Positions 34,934-43,739 of a DNA stretch of 64,000 nt are shown in pieces. The DNA is from Dehalococcoidia bacterium (GTDB taxonomy: Bacteria; Chloroflexota; Dehalococcoidia; E44-bin15). Position numbers and translations under genes: made by a program. The stretch lies in contig JBAZMV010000003.1 of the NCBI GenBank assembly GCA_041649635.1, positions 62,001 through 126,000 on the forward strand, read 5' to 3'. Each line of letters opens with the position of its first letter. Within the stretch, counting starts at the first letter, position 1. The notes below the pieces were generated by a model, which was not told the origin of the DNA, ran no database searches, and saw only the letters and a list, made by a program, of their open reading frames with translations.

Positions 34934-36885
34934 TGAAGCGAACGCACTTCGAGCACCTGTTCAAACCCATCGTTATCAACAACATGGAGTTGAAGAACCG
35001 CATCGCGCTGGCGCCGATGGGCGCCCTGCTGGCCTACGACGGGGGGATGCCCAGCCAACGCCTCATCGACCACTACGTGGCGCGCGCCGAGGGCGGCTGC
35101 GGATTGATAATGGTCGAGGACACGACCGTTCATTCTTCCCTCGCACTCTGCTTCGGCGAGATCGGCGTGGGTGCGATATACGACGACAGCCTGATACCCG
35201 GCTGGAAGAAGCTCATGGATGAGATTCACAGGGCCGGGGCCAGGGCCTCGATACAGCTGTGGCACCCGGGACGCCAGGCGCCCGCCGTGGGCTCGGAGCG
35301 TCCGCCGTGGGCGCCCTCGATGCTGCCCTGCCCCTGCCCCAACTGCCAGGATATCCCCCACGTGATGAGCATCGCCGACATCGATGAGATAATCGACTGC
35401 TTCGCGCAGGCGGCGCGGCGCGTTAAGGAGGCCGGAGTCGACGCCATCGAGCTGTGCGGGACTCATGGATATCTTATCGCTCAATTCATGTCGGCCTACA
35501 GCAACCGCCGCACCGACAAATACGGCGGCGACCTGCGCAGCCGCATGCGCTTCGCCCTGGAGATAATCGAGGCCTGCCGCGCCCAGGTCGGGCCGGACTT
35601 CCCGATAATCTTTCGTTTCAGCGCCGACGAGCGCGTGCCCGGCGGGCGCACCATCGAGGAATCGGTATCCATCGCCCCGTGGCTGGTTGAGGCCGGCGTC
35701 GACTGCCTCAGCGTCTCGACGGGGGTCTATGCCAACGTCGAGGCTTACACAGCGGCGCCGATGGCCGTGCCCAAGGGCTTTCTCATGCGCGACGCAGAGG
35801 CGATAAAGGAAGCCGCGAAAGTGCCTGTGATCGCCGTGGGCCGGCTAAACGATCCGCTAATCGCCGAGCAGTTCGTAGCCCAGGGCAAGGCCGACATCGT
35901 GGCCGTGGGGCGTCAGATGCTGGCCGACCCCGAGTGGGCCAACAAGGTGAAGTCCGGCGAGCTCGAGGACATCAGGTGGTGCACCTCGTGCTCGCACGAG
36001 TGCCTGCACGCCCTCATGACCAAGTTCAGCTTCAAGTGTCAGGTCAACCCGGAGCTGGGCCGCGACCGCGAGATGGCCATCACCAGGGCGGCGACGGCTA
36101 AACGCGTCGTAGTTGTCGGCGGGGGCCCCGCCGGCATGGAGGCGGCGCGGGTGGCGGCGCTGCGGGGCCACGATGTGACGCTGTTCGAGAGGGAGCCGGA
36201 GCTCGGCGGGCAGTACCGCCTCGCCGCTGTGCCCCCCACCAAGCAGGAGCTCCTCCCCTATATCAAATACCAGATGCGCCAGCTTGATAAGGCCGGCGTG
36301 AAAATAAAGCTGGCGACGGAGGCCACCGCTGCTGAAATCGACAAATTGAAGCCCGATGCTTTGGTCATCGCCACGGGCAGCACGCCGCTGGTTCCGCAGA
36401 TACCGGGAGTAGACGGCGCGAATATGGTCGATGCGCGCGACGTACTCAGGTTCAAGGCGATTACAGGCAAGAAGGTGCTCGTCGCCGGCGGCGGCATGGT
36501 GGGCTGCGAGACCGCCGACCTGCTGGCCTCGTACGGCAGGAAAGTGACGATAGTCGAGATGCTGCCGGATATCGCAAGCGACATGGTGCCCGGGCCTAAA
36601 TATCATCTATTGAAACGGCTCGATGAGCAGAAGGTTAATATCTTAACGTCGTGCACAATCGATAGATTCACCGCGGACGGCGCAGTGGTGAAACGCGACG
36701 ACGTCGAGGAGACGATACGCGGCATCGATAACATCGTGCTGGCCATGGGCGCCATTTCCGACAACAACCTGGCGCAAAAGCTCGATGGTAAAGTAAAAGA
36801 GATTCATATTATCGGCGACGCTGAAAATCCGGGCGACGCTACAGAGGCCATCGCCGCCGGGGCTAAAATAGGGAGAGTCGTATAG
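34930..36885 (+). CDS. second NADH:flavin oxidoreductase / enoate reductase
   Basis: A 651-residue homologue of the enzyme at 756-2711: FMN barrel, cluster motif C351-x2-C354-x3-C358-x11-C370 (the 2,4-dienoyl-CoA reductase spacing), then FAD and NAD domains (GGGPAGMEAA near 398; GGGMVGCETA near 520). The barrel contains an extra C-P-C-P-N-C cluster (134-139), absent from the first enzyme and unusual for the family. GGAGG precedes the overlapping start codon. Its place between lgt and a zinc transporter gene is odd and may be only co-transcription. Confidence 0.88.
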   Translation: MMKRTHFEHLFKPIVINNMELKNRIALAPMGALLAYDGGMPSQRLIDHYVARAEGGCGLIMVEDTTVHSSLALCFGEIGVGAIYDDSLIPGWKKLMDEIHRAGARASIQLWHPGRQAPAVGSERPPWAPSMLPCPCPNCQDIPHVMSIADIDEIIDCFAQAARRVKEAGVDAIELCGTHGYLIAQFMSAYSNRRTDKYGGDLRSRMRFALEIIEACRAQVGPDFPIIFRFSADERVPGGRTIEESVSIAPWLVEAGVDCLSVSTGVYANVEAYTAAPMAVPKGFLMRDAEAIKEAAKVPVIAVGRLNDPLIAEQFVAQGKADIVAVGRQMLADPEWANKVKSGELEDIRWCTSCSHECLHALMTKFSFKCQVNPELGRDREMAITRAATAKRVVVVGGGPAGMEAARVAALRGHDVTLFEREPELGGQYRLAAVPPTKQELLPYIKYQMRQLDKAGVKIKLATEATAAEIDKLKPDALVIATGSTPLVPQIPGVDGANMVDARDVLRFKAITGKKVLVAGGGMVGCETADLLASYGRKVTIVEMLPDIASDMVPGPKYHLLKRLDEQKVNILTSCTIDRFTADGAVVKRDDVEETIRGIDNIVLAMGAISDNNLAQKLDGKVKEIHIIGDAENPGDATEAIAAGAKIGRVV

Positions 36886-36889
36886 AGAG

Positions 36890-37771
36890 ATGAAAACGCG
36901 GAAGCTCATTATTTTAACATTCGCGACGGTACTGCTCGTATGCACCATTCTGCCGTCGATAGCCTGCGATGGCGGTAATTCGGGGAGCGATAAGCTGGGC
37001 GTGGCGGTGACCCTCGTGCCCTATGCCAACTTCGTGCAGCAGGTCGGCGGCGACAGGGTCGACGTGACGGTAATGGTGCCGGTAGGCGCCAGCCCGCATA
37101 TCTACCAGCCGTTGAATAGCCAGATGGTGGCGCTCAGCGAGGCTGAACTCTACGTGCAGGTGGGATCGGGCGTCGAGTTCGAGTTGACATGGATGGACAA
37201 TATCATCGCTCAGAACGAAGAGATGCTGGTCGTGAACGCCTCTGACGGTATCGAACTCATAGACAGCACCGACGCCGACGAGCCGGGGATGGACCCGCAT
37301 GTCTGGACCTCGCCGACGAACGTAAAAATTATCCTCGAGAATATCTGCGACGGGCTCATTGAAGTCGACCCGGACAACGCAGCCTACTACCAGGGCAATC
37401 GCGACAGCTACCTGGACGAGCTCGACGCCCTGGACGAATATATCAACGGCGTGTTCGAGGGTTACACTGTACGGCATTTCCTCATTTACCATCCGTCGTT
37501 CGGTTATTTCGCCGCAGAGTACAATCTGACCCAGCTTTCCATAGAGCTTGAGGGCAAGGAGCCTACACCGCAGGTTATACAGCGGTGCATCGACCTGGCA
37601 CAGCAGTACAATCTTAACTACGTCTATATGGACCCCGCTTCCGTAACGCAGTACGCGGAGACCATAGCCGGTAATATCGGAGGGACGACCGCTATGCTAA
37701 ACCCGCTGCCGGAGGATTACATCGAAAGCATGCGAGCCGTGGCCGATGCCATAGCGCTGGAGCTGGAATGA
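36890..37771 (+). CDS. znuA: ZnuA-like zinc-binding lipoprotein of an ABC transporter
   Basis: A 293-residue substrate-binding protein of the cluster A-I (zinc/manganese) type. The signal peptide ends at the lipobox SIAC (C26). Metal-ligand histidines are H70 (GASPHIYQP), H137 (DPHVW) and H201 (YHPSFGYF), plus an acidic residue near MDPAS. It lacks the His-rich loop of some ZnuA proteins. It starts four bases after the reductase and is followed by the ATPase and permease genes. Zinc is preferred over manganese because of the three histidines, but this is not certain. Confidence 0.88.
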   Translation: MKTRKLIILTFATVLLVCTILPSIACDGGNSGSDKLGVAVTLVPYANFVQQVGGDRVDVTVMVPVGASPHIYQPLNSQMVALSEAELYVQVGSGVEFELTWMDNIIAQNEEMLVVNASDGIELIDSTDADEPGMDPHVWTSPTNVKIILENICDGLIEVDPDNAAYYQGNRDSYLDELDALDEYINGVFEGYTVRHFLIYHPSFGYFAAEYNLTQLSIELEGKEPTPQVIQRCIDLAQQYNLNYVYMDPASVTQYAETIAGNIGGTTAMLNPLPEDYIESMRAVADAIALELE

Positions 37772-37799
37772 AATCATGAAGATTCTATTTGAATCTTAT

Positions 37800-37880
37800 C
37801 AACCCCCTGTATCCCCCATTCTTGGGGGACACCCCCAATTCCCCCGGCAGGAAGAATCCTGCACCTCTCTTTTAAAAGGT
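37800..37880. repeat. R2-type repeat between znuA and znuC
   Basis: ACCCCCTGTATCCCCCATTC facing GGGGGA, then CAGGAAGAATCCTG, is the R2 unit in the orientation opposite to the copies at 31747 and 33478. It separates znuA from znuC without an obvious terminator. Confidence 0.65.
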
Positions 37881-37903
37881 TTCTCTACAGAACGACACAT
37901 GAA

Positions 37904-38674
37904 ATGACGAATATGGCTGAAGAAGTTGTAAAACTGAACAACGCCTGGGTGCAGTACGACGGCACGACCGTACTGGAGAATATCAACCTGTCCATCAGGC
38001 GCGACGACTTCCTTGGGCTGATCGGACCGAACGGCGGCGGCAAGACTACTTTGCTCAAGCTGATACTGGGGCTGATAGCGCCGAGCCGCGGCGAGGTCAC
38101 CATACTGGGGGAGCCACCGGATAAAGGCAGAAAATACGTTGGGTATGTGCCCCAGTACAGCCTGTTCGACCGCGACTTCCCGATAAACGTAATGGAGGTG
38201 GTGCTGACGGGACGGCTGAGCCATGCAAAGCCCTTCCACCGATACAGAAAAGCCGATCGCGAGGCCGCAGCCGAGGCCCTACGCGCTGTCGATATGCTGG
38301 ATTTCAAAGACCGCCAGATAGGCATGCTCTCCGGCGGGCAGCAGCAGCGAGTCTTTGTGGCCCGCGCGCTGGTTGGCGAGCCCAAACTGCTGCTGCTGGA
38401 CGAACCCATGTCCAACGTTGACGCGCCGATGCAGGGGGAGTTTTACGAACTGCTGGAGCGCCTGAAGCAGCGCATGCCCATAGTTCTGGTGTCCCACGAT
38501 ATCAGCGCCGTGTCCGTCTACGTGGACAAGATCGCCTGCCTCAACCGCAAGCTGTATTACCACGAAAGCAAGGAGTTGACGCCGGAGGACCTGGAGGCCG
38601 CCTACCAGTGCCCGATTCAGATGATAGCGCACGGCGTGCCGCACCGCGTACTCAAGGAGCATACGCACGAATGA
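37904..38674 (+). CDS. znuC: ZnuC-like ABC transporter ATPase
   Basis: A 256-residue ATP-binding subunit. Walker A is GPNGGGKTT (about 45-53), the ABC signature is LSGGQQQR, and Walker B is LLLLDEP followed by MSNVDAP. A switch histidine lies in LVSHDI. It would energise uptake of the metal delivered by the ZnuA-like lipoprotein. A second in-frame ATG at 37913 is an alternative start, since neither has a strong ribosome site. Its stop overlaps the permease start (ATGA). Confidence 0.9.
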   Translation: MTNMAEEVVKLNNAWVQYDGTTVLENINLSIRRDDFLGLIGPNGGGKTTLLKLILGLIAPSRGEVTILGEPPDKGRKYVGYVPQYSLFDRDFPINVMEVVLTGRLSHAKPFHRYRKADREAAAEALRAVDMLDFKDRQIGMLSGGQQQRVFVARALVGEPKLLLLDEPMSNVDAPMQGEFYELLERLKQRMPIVLVSHDISAVSVYVDKIACLNRKLYYHESKELTPEDLEAAYQCPIQMIAHGVPHRVLKEHTHE

Positions 38675-39525
38675 TAGACGCATTATTACATTATCCGTTC
38701 ATGCAGAACGCCTTCGCCGCCGGCATACTGGCCGCTATCGCCTGCGGCATCATCGGCACGTATGTCGTCGTCAAGCGCATGGTCTTCATCAGCGGCGGCA
38801 TCTCCCACGCCTCCTTCGGCGGCATCGGCATAGGATACTATTTGACTCAATATATTTCGTGGATGACGCCGGTCTACGGGGCGCTGATATTCACCCTCTT
38901 CTCCGCGCTGGGCATGGGAACCTTCATCAGGAGGACGCACCTGTCCGAGGACACCGCTATCGGAATTATGTGGGCCGTGGGCATGGCCATAGGAATAATC
39001 TTCATCGGGCTCACGCCCGGCTACACGCCTGATCTCACCGGCTACCTCTTCGGCAGCATCCTCACCGTGTCAAAGGCCAACCTGATTATGATGGGCGTTC
39101 TGGACGCGATAATAATCGTGACCGTGATTATGCTGTACAAGGAGTTCCTGGCCATCTCCTTCGACCAGGATTTCGGCACCGCGTTGGGCCTGCCCACGCA
39201 GAGGCTCTATCTCATCCTGCTCTGCCTAATCGCGCTGACGGTGGTACTGCTGATACGGGTTGTCGGTATCATACTAATCATCGCCCTGCTAACGATTCCG
39301 TCCGCCACCGCGCGCCAGCACACCCACGATCTAAAGAAGATGATGCTCCTTTCGATAGCTTTCGGCATAATCGCGGTGCTGGGCGGTCTGTGGCTCTCCT
39401 ATGAGCTGGACATGGCCTCCGGCGCGACGATCATTCTGCTCAGCGCGGCCATCTTCGCCGCCTCCACGATCTACACACGGCTGCGACACAGAAAGCATGA
39501 CGACATCGAAGAGAAAGCGCAATAG
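38671..39525 (+). CDS. znuB: ZnuB-like ABC transporter permease
   Basis: A 284-residue membrane permease with about eight hydrophobic segments. VFISGGISHASFGGIG (near 36-51) is the conserved ABC-3 family segment that contacts the ATPase. The start at 38671 is chosen because of the four-base overlap with znuC; a longer reading would run into znuC. With the two preceding genes it forms a complete metal importer, expected to be derepressed when metal is scarce. Confidence 0.9.
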   Translation: MIDALLHYPFMQNAFAAGILAAIACGIIGTYVVVKRMVFISGGISHASFGGIGIGYYLTQYISWMTPVYGALIFTLFSALGMGTFIRRTHLSEDTAIGIMWAVGMAIGIIFIGLTPGYTPDLTGYLFGSILTVSKANLIMMGVLDAIIIVTVIMLYKEFLAISFDQDFGTALGLPTQRLYLILLCLIALTVVLLIRVVGIILIIALLTIPSATARQHTHDLKKMMLLSIAFGIIAVLGGLWLSYELDMASGATIILLSAAIFAASTIYTRLRHRKHDDIEEKAQ

Positions 39526-39589
39526 GTTTACGATCCCTAGCGTCCCTCGATCACCATATCAGAGCAGGCCATAGGTCTTTTTTTATACT

Positions 39590-39727
39590 GTCATTGCGAG
39601 GTGTCCCTCCGTAATCAGAGTGTACGGAAGGGCGACGCGGCAATCTCTTGTTTCATATAGCACTATACGTATGGAGATTGCCACGTCCTTCCGCATATTC
39701 CTAACGGGGAAGGACTCGCAATGACGG
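39590..39727. repeat. R3-type long inverted repeat
   Basis: Outer arms GTCATTGCGAG and CTCGCAATGAC enclose inner units GCGGCAATCTC and GAGATTGCCACGTCC plus a CCTTCCG/CGGAAGG pairing. This is the R3 family, also present at 47988-48045 and, as a fragment, near 45505-45537. The 319-base gap after znuB contains nothing else recognised. Confidence 0.75.
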
Positions 39728-39844
39728 AATAAACGGGCGCCCTCAACTTGCCGAACGCCATCGTTTTCACGTAAAATATGCGAGGCGGGAAACGAGTCCC
39801 GCCATTCGATTGAATCCGCCTGAGACACCGGAAGGAGATAATTA

Positions 39845-40132
39845 ATGTCCGAGCGTAAAATGGAAGTGAAGATACACGAGGTTTTCGAGATAAACATCCA
39901 CGGAAACAAGCTCACCGGCCCGATAGCCTACCTGGAATTCATGCCCAACAGCGTATACCTGCTGTCCTCGACCAAAAGAAAAGGCCCGGGCGAGGAAGAG
40001 GGCTCGACCACGTACACCTTCAAGTTCCTCCCCTTATGGCCATCGGATACCTGTATCAGTTTCCTAGTCCTGGCCGCCGACGGCTGCCAGGAGGAAGGAC
40101 TGACCTATCGCTTGCTCATCAAGGAGAATTAG
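39845..40132 (+). CDS. small hypothetical protein
   Basis: A 95-residue protein with no recognised domain. It reads as a small all-beta protein: alternating hydrophobic residues (KIHEVFEINI; TYTFKFLPL; CISFLVLAADG) with no signal peptide. The layout is faintly like the chagasin/I42 inhibitor fold, a weak impression only. GGAAGGAGA precedes the ATG, which supports real translation. It is flanked on both sides by repeat-filled gaps, so it is probably monocistronic. Confidence 0.6.
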   Translation: MSERKMEVKIHEVFEINIHGNKLTGPIAYLEFMPNSVYLLSSTKRKGPGEEEGSTTYTFKFLPLWPSDTCISFLVLAADGCQEEGLTYRLLIKEN

Positions 40133-40165
40133 AGAGTTTAATCCCCTCATTCAATTGTCGCATCC

Positions 40166-40347
40166 GTATGGGCGAATCCCGTATTCGCCCACATCGGGCG
40201 ATCACAAGGATCGCCCCTACATTAATAATTCCAAAAAAGGGTGCAGGAGAATTCGTCTCCTGCCGGGAGAACACGGGGGCATGTAAGGGCTTGATTAATC
40301 AAGCCCCTACACGATGACCGACATATTGGGGGATATAGGGGGCTGAT
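40166..40347. repeat. R1/R2 repeat block before the second Fur gene
   Basis: GGGCGAATCCC facing GGGATTCGCCC-type arms, GGGCGATCACAAGGATCGCCC, GGAGAATTCGTCTCC and GGGCTTGATTAATCAAGCCC follow one another. They fill most of the 293-base gap. No promoter was identified with confidence. Confidence 0.7.
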
Positions 40348-40425
40348 AACCATTCATCGCCCCAAAAATTATCATCAACACCCACATCGTGTCAAAACAG
40401 CCGCAGGCTGTGGTAGAATATCCCC

Positions 40426-40854
40426 ATGAAATCAACAGACAGGGAATCCGTATTCGGCGAGCTGCGGGCTCGCGGCTTCCGCATGACCCCCCAGCGCATG
40501 ATGGTGCTTGAGGCCGTGGAGGCCAGCGACGATCACATCAGCGCAGAGGAGATATTCCGCCAGGCCCACGCCAAGTACCCCTATCTTAATATCTCGACCG
40601 TCTATCGCACCCTGGAACTGCTCAAGAGCGAGGGGCTGGTTGCCGAGAGCGACCTGGGCGGCGGGCGGCTGGTCTACCACCCCGCGGGCAAGGCGCACCA
40701 CCACCACCTGGTCTGCCGCAAGTGCGGCGAAGTGCAGGATGTGGACGAATCCATCTTCGACCGGCTGGAGGACGACCTCAAGAAGCGCTACGGCTTCAAG
40801 GCCGAGCTTGAGCACATGGCCATCTTCGGCACGTGCAAAAAGTGCGGACGATAG
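40426..40854 (+). CDS. Fur-family regulator
   Basis: A 142-residue Fur-superfamily protein clearly different from the one at 33686. It has the winged helix (MTPQRMMVLEAVE; ISTVYRTLELL), the AHHHHLVC metal segment (90-97) and zinc cysteines C97, C100, C137 and C140. It may sense iron or peroxide while the other senses zinc, but the sequence does not decide. It lies ten bases before an AAA+ ATPase gene, with which it is probably co-transcribed. Confidence 0.88.
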   Translation: MKSTDRESVFGELRARGFRMTPQRMMVLEAVEASDDHISAEEIFRQAHAKYPYLNISTVYRTLELLKSEGLVAESDLGGGRLVYHPAGKAHHHHLVCRKCGEVQDVDESIFDRLEDDLKKRYGFKAELEHMAIFGTCKKCGR

Positions 40855-40864
40855 AGATTTCAAC

Positions 40865-42367
40865 ATGGCTAGTAACGATGAGCTGGAACTGCTGGTCAAA
40901 TCAAAATATCCCGTCATCTATCTGGAATCTATAGACGAGATACACACCATCAGCCAGCTGCGCCTGCTGGCGAGCCGCTTGAACCTGGTCTTTTACCAGT
41001 GGTCGCTGACCGAAGGGCTTAGAAAAGAGTACAACACTGATCCTTTCTATGATACCAAGCAGCCCGTCAGGATGCTGAACCAGGTACTTTCCCTGATAAC
41101 CCCGACAGAGGACGGGATGGTCCGGCGCAAGCCGAGCCTTTTTGTGCTGAAGGATTTCCAGAAACACCTGGAAGATGTCACAACCGTGAGGCGCTTCAAA
41201 GACCTCATCAACCGCTTCAAGAACGCGAAAAACACCTTTGTCATCCTCTCCGCAGAATACAAACTGCCTAAGGATGTGGAGACGGATTCGGCCCATATCA
41301 TCGGCGGATTCCCTGCCGAAGCTGAGATAATTACTTTGATAAGAGATACCTGCTTGGAACTGCAACGGGCGAACGAGATGGCTTTGATAGACCTTAAGCC
41401 GGATGAGATGAGGAAGGTGGTAAAGGCGCTCAAGGGGCTGTCGCTGCAACAGATAAGGAACATCGTAAGCCAGTGCTTCTTCGACGATAACGTCTTCGAT
41501 ATAAGGGACTTCAAGACAATAGAATCCAACAAAAAGAAGATATTCGACAGAGGGGGACTGCTGGAGTTCTGCTTCACCGAGGACAGGAACGTCATAGCGG
41601 GTTTCGACAAACTGAAAAGCTGGCTGGCGGACAGGAAAGAGGCCTTCGCCGCGGACGATCCGGGCGCGCTGCCCGTCCCCAGGGGCGTCCTGCTCATGGG
41701 CGTCCAGGGCTGCGGCAAAAGCCTGGCGATCAAGGTCATAGCAAAAGAGCTGGGCCTGCCGCTGTACCGCCTGGACGTGGCCAGCCTCTACAGCAAATAC
41801 ATCGGCGAGACGGAGGAGAACTTGAGAAGGGCCCTTATGATAGTGGAGAAGCTGAGCCCGATGTGCCTCTGGGTCGATGAGATAGAGAAGGCCTTCGCCG
41901 CCTCCGGGGGCGATATCGACGGCGGCGTCTCCCAGCGCATACTGGGAACGTTCCTCACCTGGATGCAGGAACGCAAGGCCAGCTCGTTCCTGGCCGCCAC
42001 CGCCAACAACATATACCTGCTGCCCCCCGAGCTGCTGCGCAAAGGGCGCTTCGACGAGATATTCTTCGTCGACCTGCCGGATGAGGAAGCAAGGGTAACG
42101 CTCTTCAAAATCCACTTGAAGAAACGCGGCCTCAGGCCGGATGACTTCGATATTGAAAAGCTCGCCGCCGCGGCCAAGGGTTTCAGCGGCGCCGAAGTGG
42201 AGCAGGCGGTGATATCCGCCCTGTACCGGGCCTCCGCCGGCAAAGAGCCCATCTCTACAAAACACATCATAGAACAGGTCAAATCCACCAAGCCGCTGGC
42301 GGTGGTGAAGCGGGAGGATATAGCCGCCTTGAGGAGCTGGGCCAAAGAACGGACGGTTCCTGTTTAG
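40865..42367 (+). CDS. Ycf46-like AAA+ ATPase
   Basis: A 500-residue AAA+ protein. The N-terminal domain (about 1-240, YPVIYLES near 16-23) is typical of Ycf46 relatives. The ATPase domain has Walker A GVQGCGKS, Walker B LWVDEIEKAF and an arginine-finger region in RKGRFDEIFF, followed by a small helical domain. The start at 40865 removes a long spurious extension that overlaps the fur gene. Ycf46 proteins are poorly characterised and linked mainly to inorganic carbon use in phototrophs. The role here is unknown; remodelling of a membrane or metal protein is possible. Confidence 0.85.
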   Translation: MASNDELELLVKSKYPVIYLESIDEIHTISQLRLLASRLNLVFYQWSLTEGLRKEYNTDPFYDTKQPVRMLNQVLSLITPTEDGMVRRKPSLFVLKDFQKHLEDVTTVRRFKDLINRFKNAKNTFVILSAEYKLPKDVETDSAHIIGGFPAEAEIITLIRDTCLELQRANEMALIDLKPDEMRKVVKALKGLSLQQIRNIVSQCFFDDNVFDIRDFKTIESNKKKIFDRGGLLEFCFTEDRNVIAGFDKLKSWLADRKEAFAADDPGALPVPRGVLLMGVQGCGKSLAIKVIAKELGLPLYRLDVASLYSKYIGETEENLRRALMIVEKLSPMCLWVDEIEKAFAASGGDIDGGVSQRILGTFLTWMQERKASSFLAATANNIYLLPPELLRKGRFDEIFFVDLPDEEARVTLFKIHLKKRGLRPDDFDIEKLAAAAKGFSGAEVEQAVISALYRASAGKEPISTKHIIEQVKSTKPLAVVKREDIAALRSWAKERTVPV

Positions 42368-42406
42368 TGTTTGCGACATATTTAAGAAAGTGGAACGGCT
42401 GAGTAA

Positions 42407-43729
42407 ATGAAAATCGCAAAAGTTATCATACCGCTGACGCTCGTCGCCTTGATCGTTTCCGGCTGTAACTTCAGCGACGGACAATCGGCAAACACGGATG
42501 GGTTGGCAGCGGATATCTACGCGCAGAACGCGCCGTCGATAGTCTATATCGATACGCCAACCGGCACCGGCAGCGGCATCTATATCGACGGCGGGTACAT
42601 CCTGACCTGCGCGCACGTGGCCTGGCCCTTCGACAGCGTTCGCGTGGTCTTCCCCGACGGCAACGAGTTCGACGTCGATGTTATCAATCTGGATCTCATG
42701 GCCGACATAGCAGTGCTGGGCCCGGTATCGGCATCCGCGCCGAAGCTCTCGCTATCATCGAACGACGTCATAAAAATAGGCGACAGCGTATTCATCATCG
42801 GCTACCCCGGCGAGCCCGACGAATACCCCCAGCCCTCGCTCTCGCAGGGGCTCATCTCCAGACTGCGCTACTGGATTGCCCAGGATTTGACGTATATCCA
42901 GACGGACGCAACCACCAGCGGCGGGGCCAGCGGCGGCGCCATCGTCTCCGCCGGCGGCGAGGTCATAGGCATGATCGGATTTACCTTCCCGGACGTGTTC
43001 GGGCTGGGCGTTTCCGCCGCAGATATCTCGTCCCGCGTGCAGGGCCTTATCTACGGCGCAAGCGTTTACTGGCATGGCTGGCGCGAACAGCTTCTGTATA
43101 GCGGCCAGACGGCGCAAGATGTCACGCTGAAGCATAGCTGGGATACCAGGGTCTTCGTCATGTACGAGCCTGTGGGAACAACCGTCGACATTGAGGCCTC
43201 AAGCGATAACGACATCGCGTTATATCTGATCGACGCGAGCGGCTACGAGCTCGCCGCGGCCGACGAGGGCTACAGCGGCGCCGAATCCCTCTCCGTCGAT
43301 ACCGAGTACGACGCGCCCTATTTTCTCATCGTCAGGCAGTTCGACGACCTCCAGGCAAACGTAAAAATCAGCAGCAGCTGCGCCATGATTGCACTGTACG
43401 ACGTCGACGACGGCATGCTCGTCAGCCCGGGACAGACGGTCACGGCCAATATCGATTGCCCAGGCGACTGGGACTACTTCGTCATGGACCTCGCGGCCTA
43501 CCAGACGGTGACGATCACGGTCGATTCCATAGCCATAGACGCTTACGTTGAGGTGGGCGCCCTGGACGGCTACGATGAGGATGACTGGTACGACGATGAC
43601 AGCGGCGGCGGGCTCTTCGGCACCAACGCCGAGCTGGAGTTCACCGCGCCGCAGTCCGGCAGGTACTATATATCGGTATCGGATGTATATGACGAATGGG
43701 CCGGCGGGTATATATTAACCGTCGAGTAG
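42407..43729 (+). CDS. HtrA-like serine protease lipoprotein
   Basis: A 440-residue exported trypsin-fold protease. The signal peptide ends in the lipobox VSGC (C20). The catalytic triad is H70 (TCAHVA), D100 (LMADIAVL) and S175 (GGASGGA, replacing the usual GNSGGP). After the protease (to about 225) there is no PDZ domain; instead there are two strand-rich segments (about 235-335 and 345-440) like pre-peptidase C-terminal domains, rich in Asp and Gly. It is likely anchored outside the membrane and used for surface protein processing or quality control. Confidence 0.82.
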   Translation: MKIAKVIIPLTLVALIVSGCNFSDGQSANTDGLAADIYAQNAPSIVYIDTPTGTGSGIYIDGGYILTCAHVAWPFDSVRVVFPDGNEFDVDVINLDLMADIAVLGPVSASAPKLSLSSNDVIKIGDSVFIIGYPGEPDEYPQPSLSQGLISRLRYWIAQDLTYIQTDATTSGGASGGAIVSAGGEVIGMIGFTFPDVFGLGVSAADISSRVQGLIYGASVYWHGWREQLLYSGQTAQDVTLKHSWDTRVFVMYEPVGTTVDIEASSDNDIALYLIDASGYELAAADEGYSGAESLSVDTEYDAPYFLIVRQFDDLQANVKISSSCAMIALYDVDDGMLVSPGQTVTANIDCPGDWDYFVMDLAAYQTVTITVDSIAIDAYVEVGALDGYDEDDWYDDDSGGGLFGTNAELEFTAPQSGRYYISVSDVYDEWAGGYILTVE

Positions 43730-43739
43730 TGAGGTAAAT

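Noticed and set aside
40901..42616. Open frame of 571 codons on the minus strand opposite the AAA+ ATPase gene
   Set aside because: It is a shadow of the GC-rich codon pattern. The plus-strand frame has clear AAA+ motifs, and the minus frame has low-complexity Gln/Arg/Val-rich sequence with no recognisable domain.
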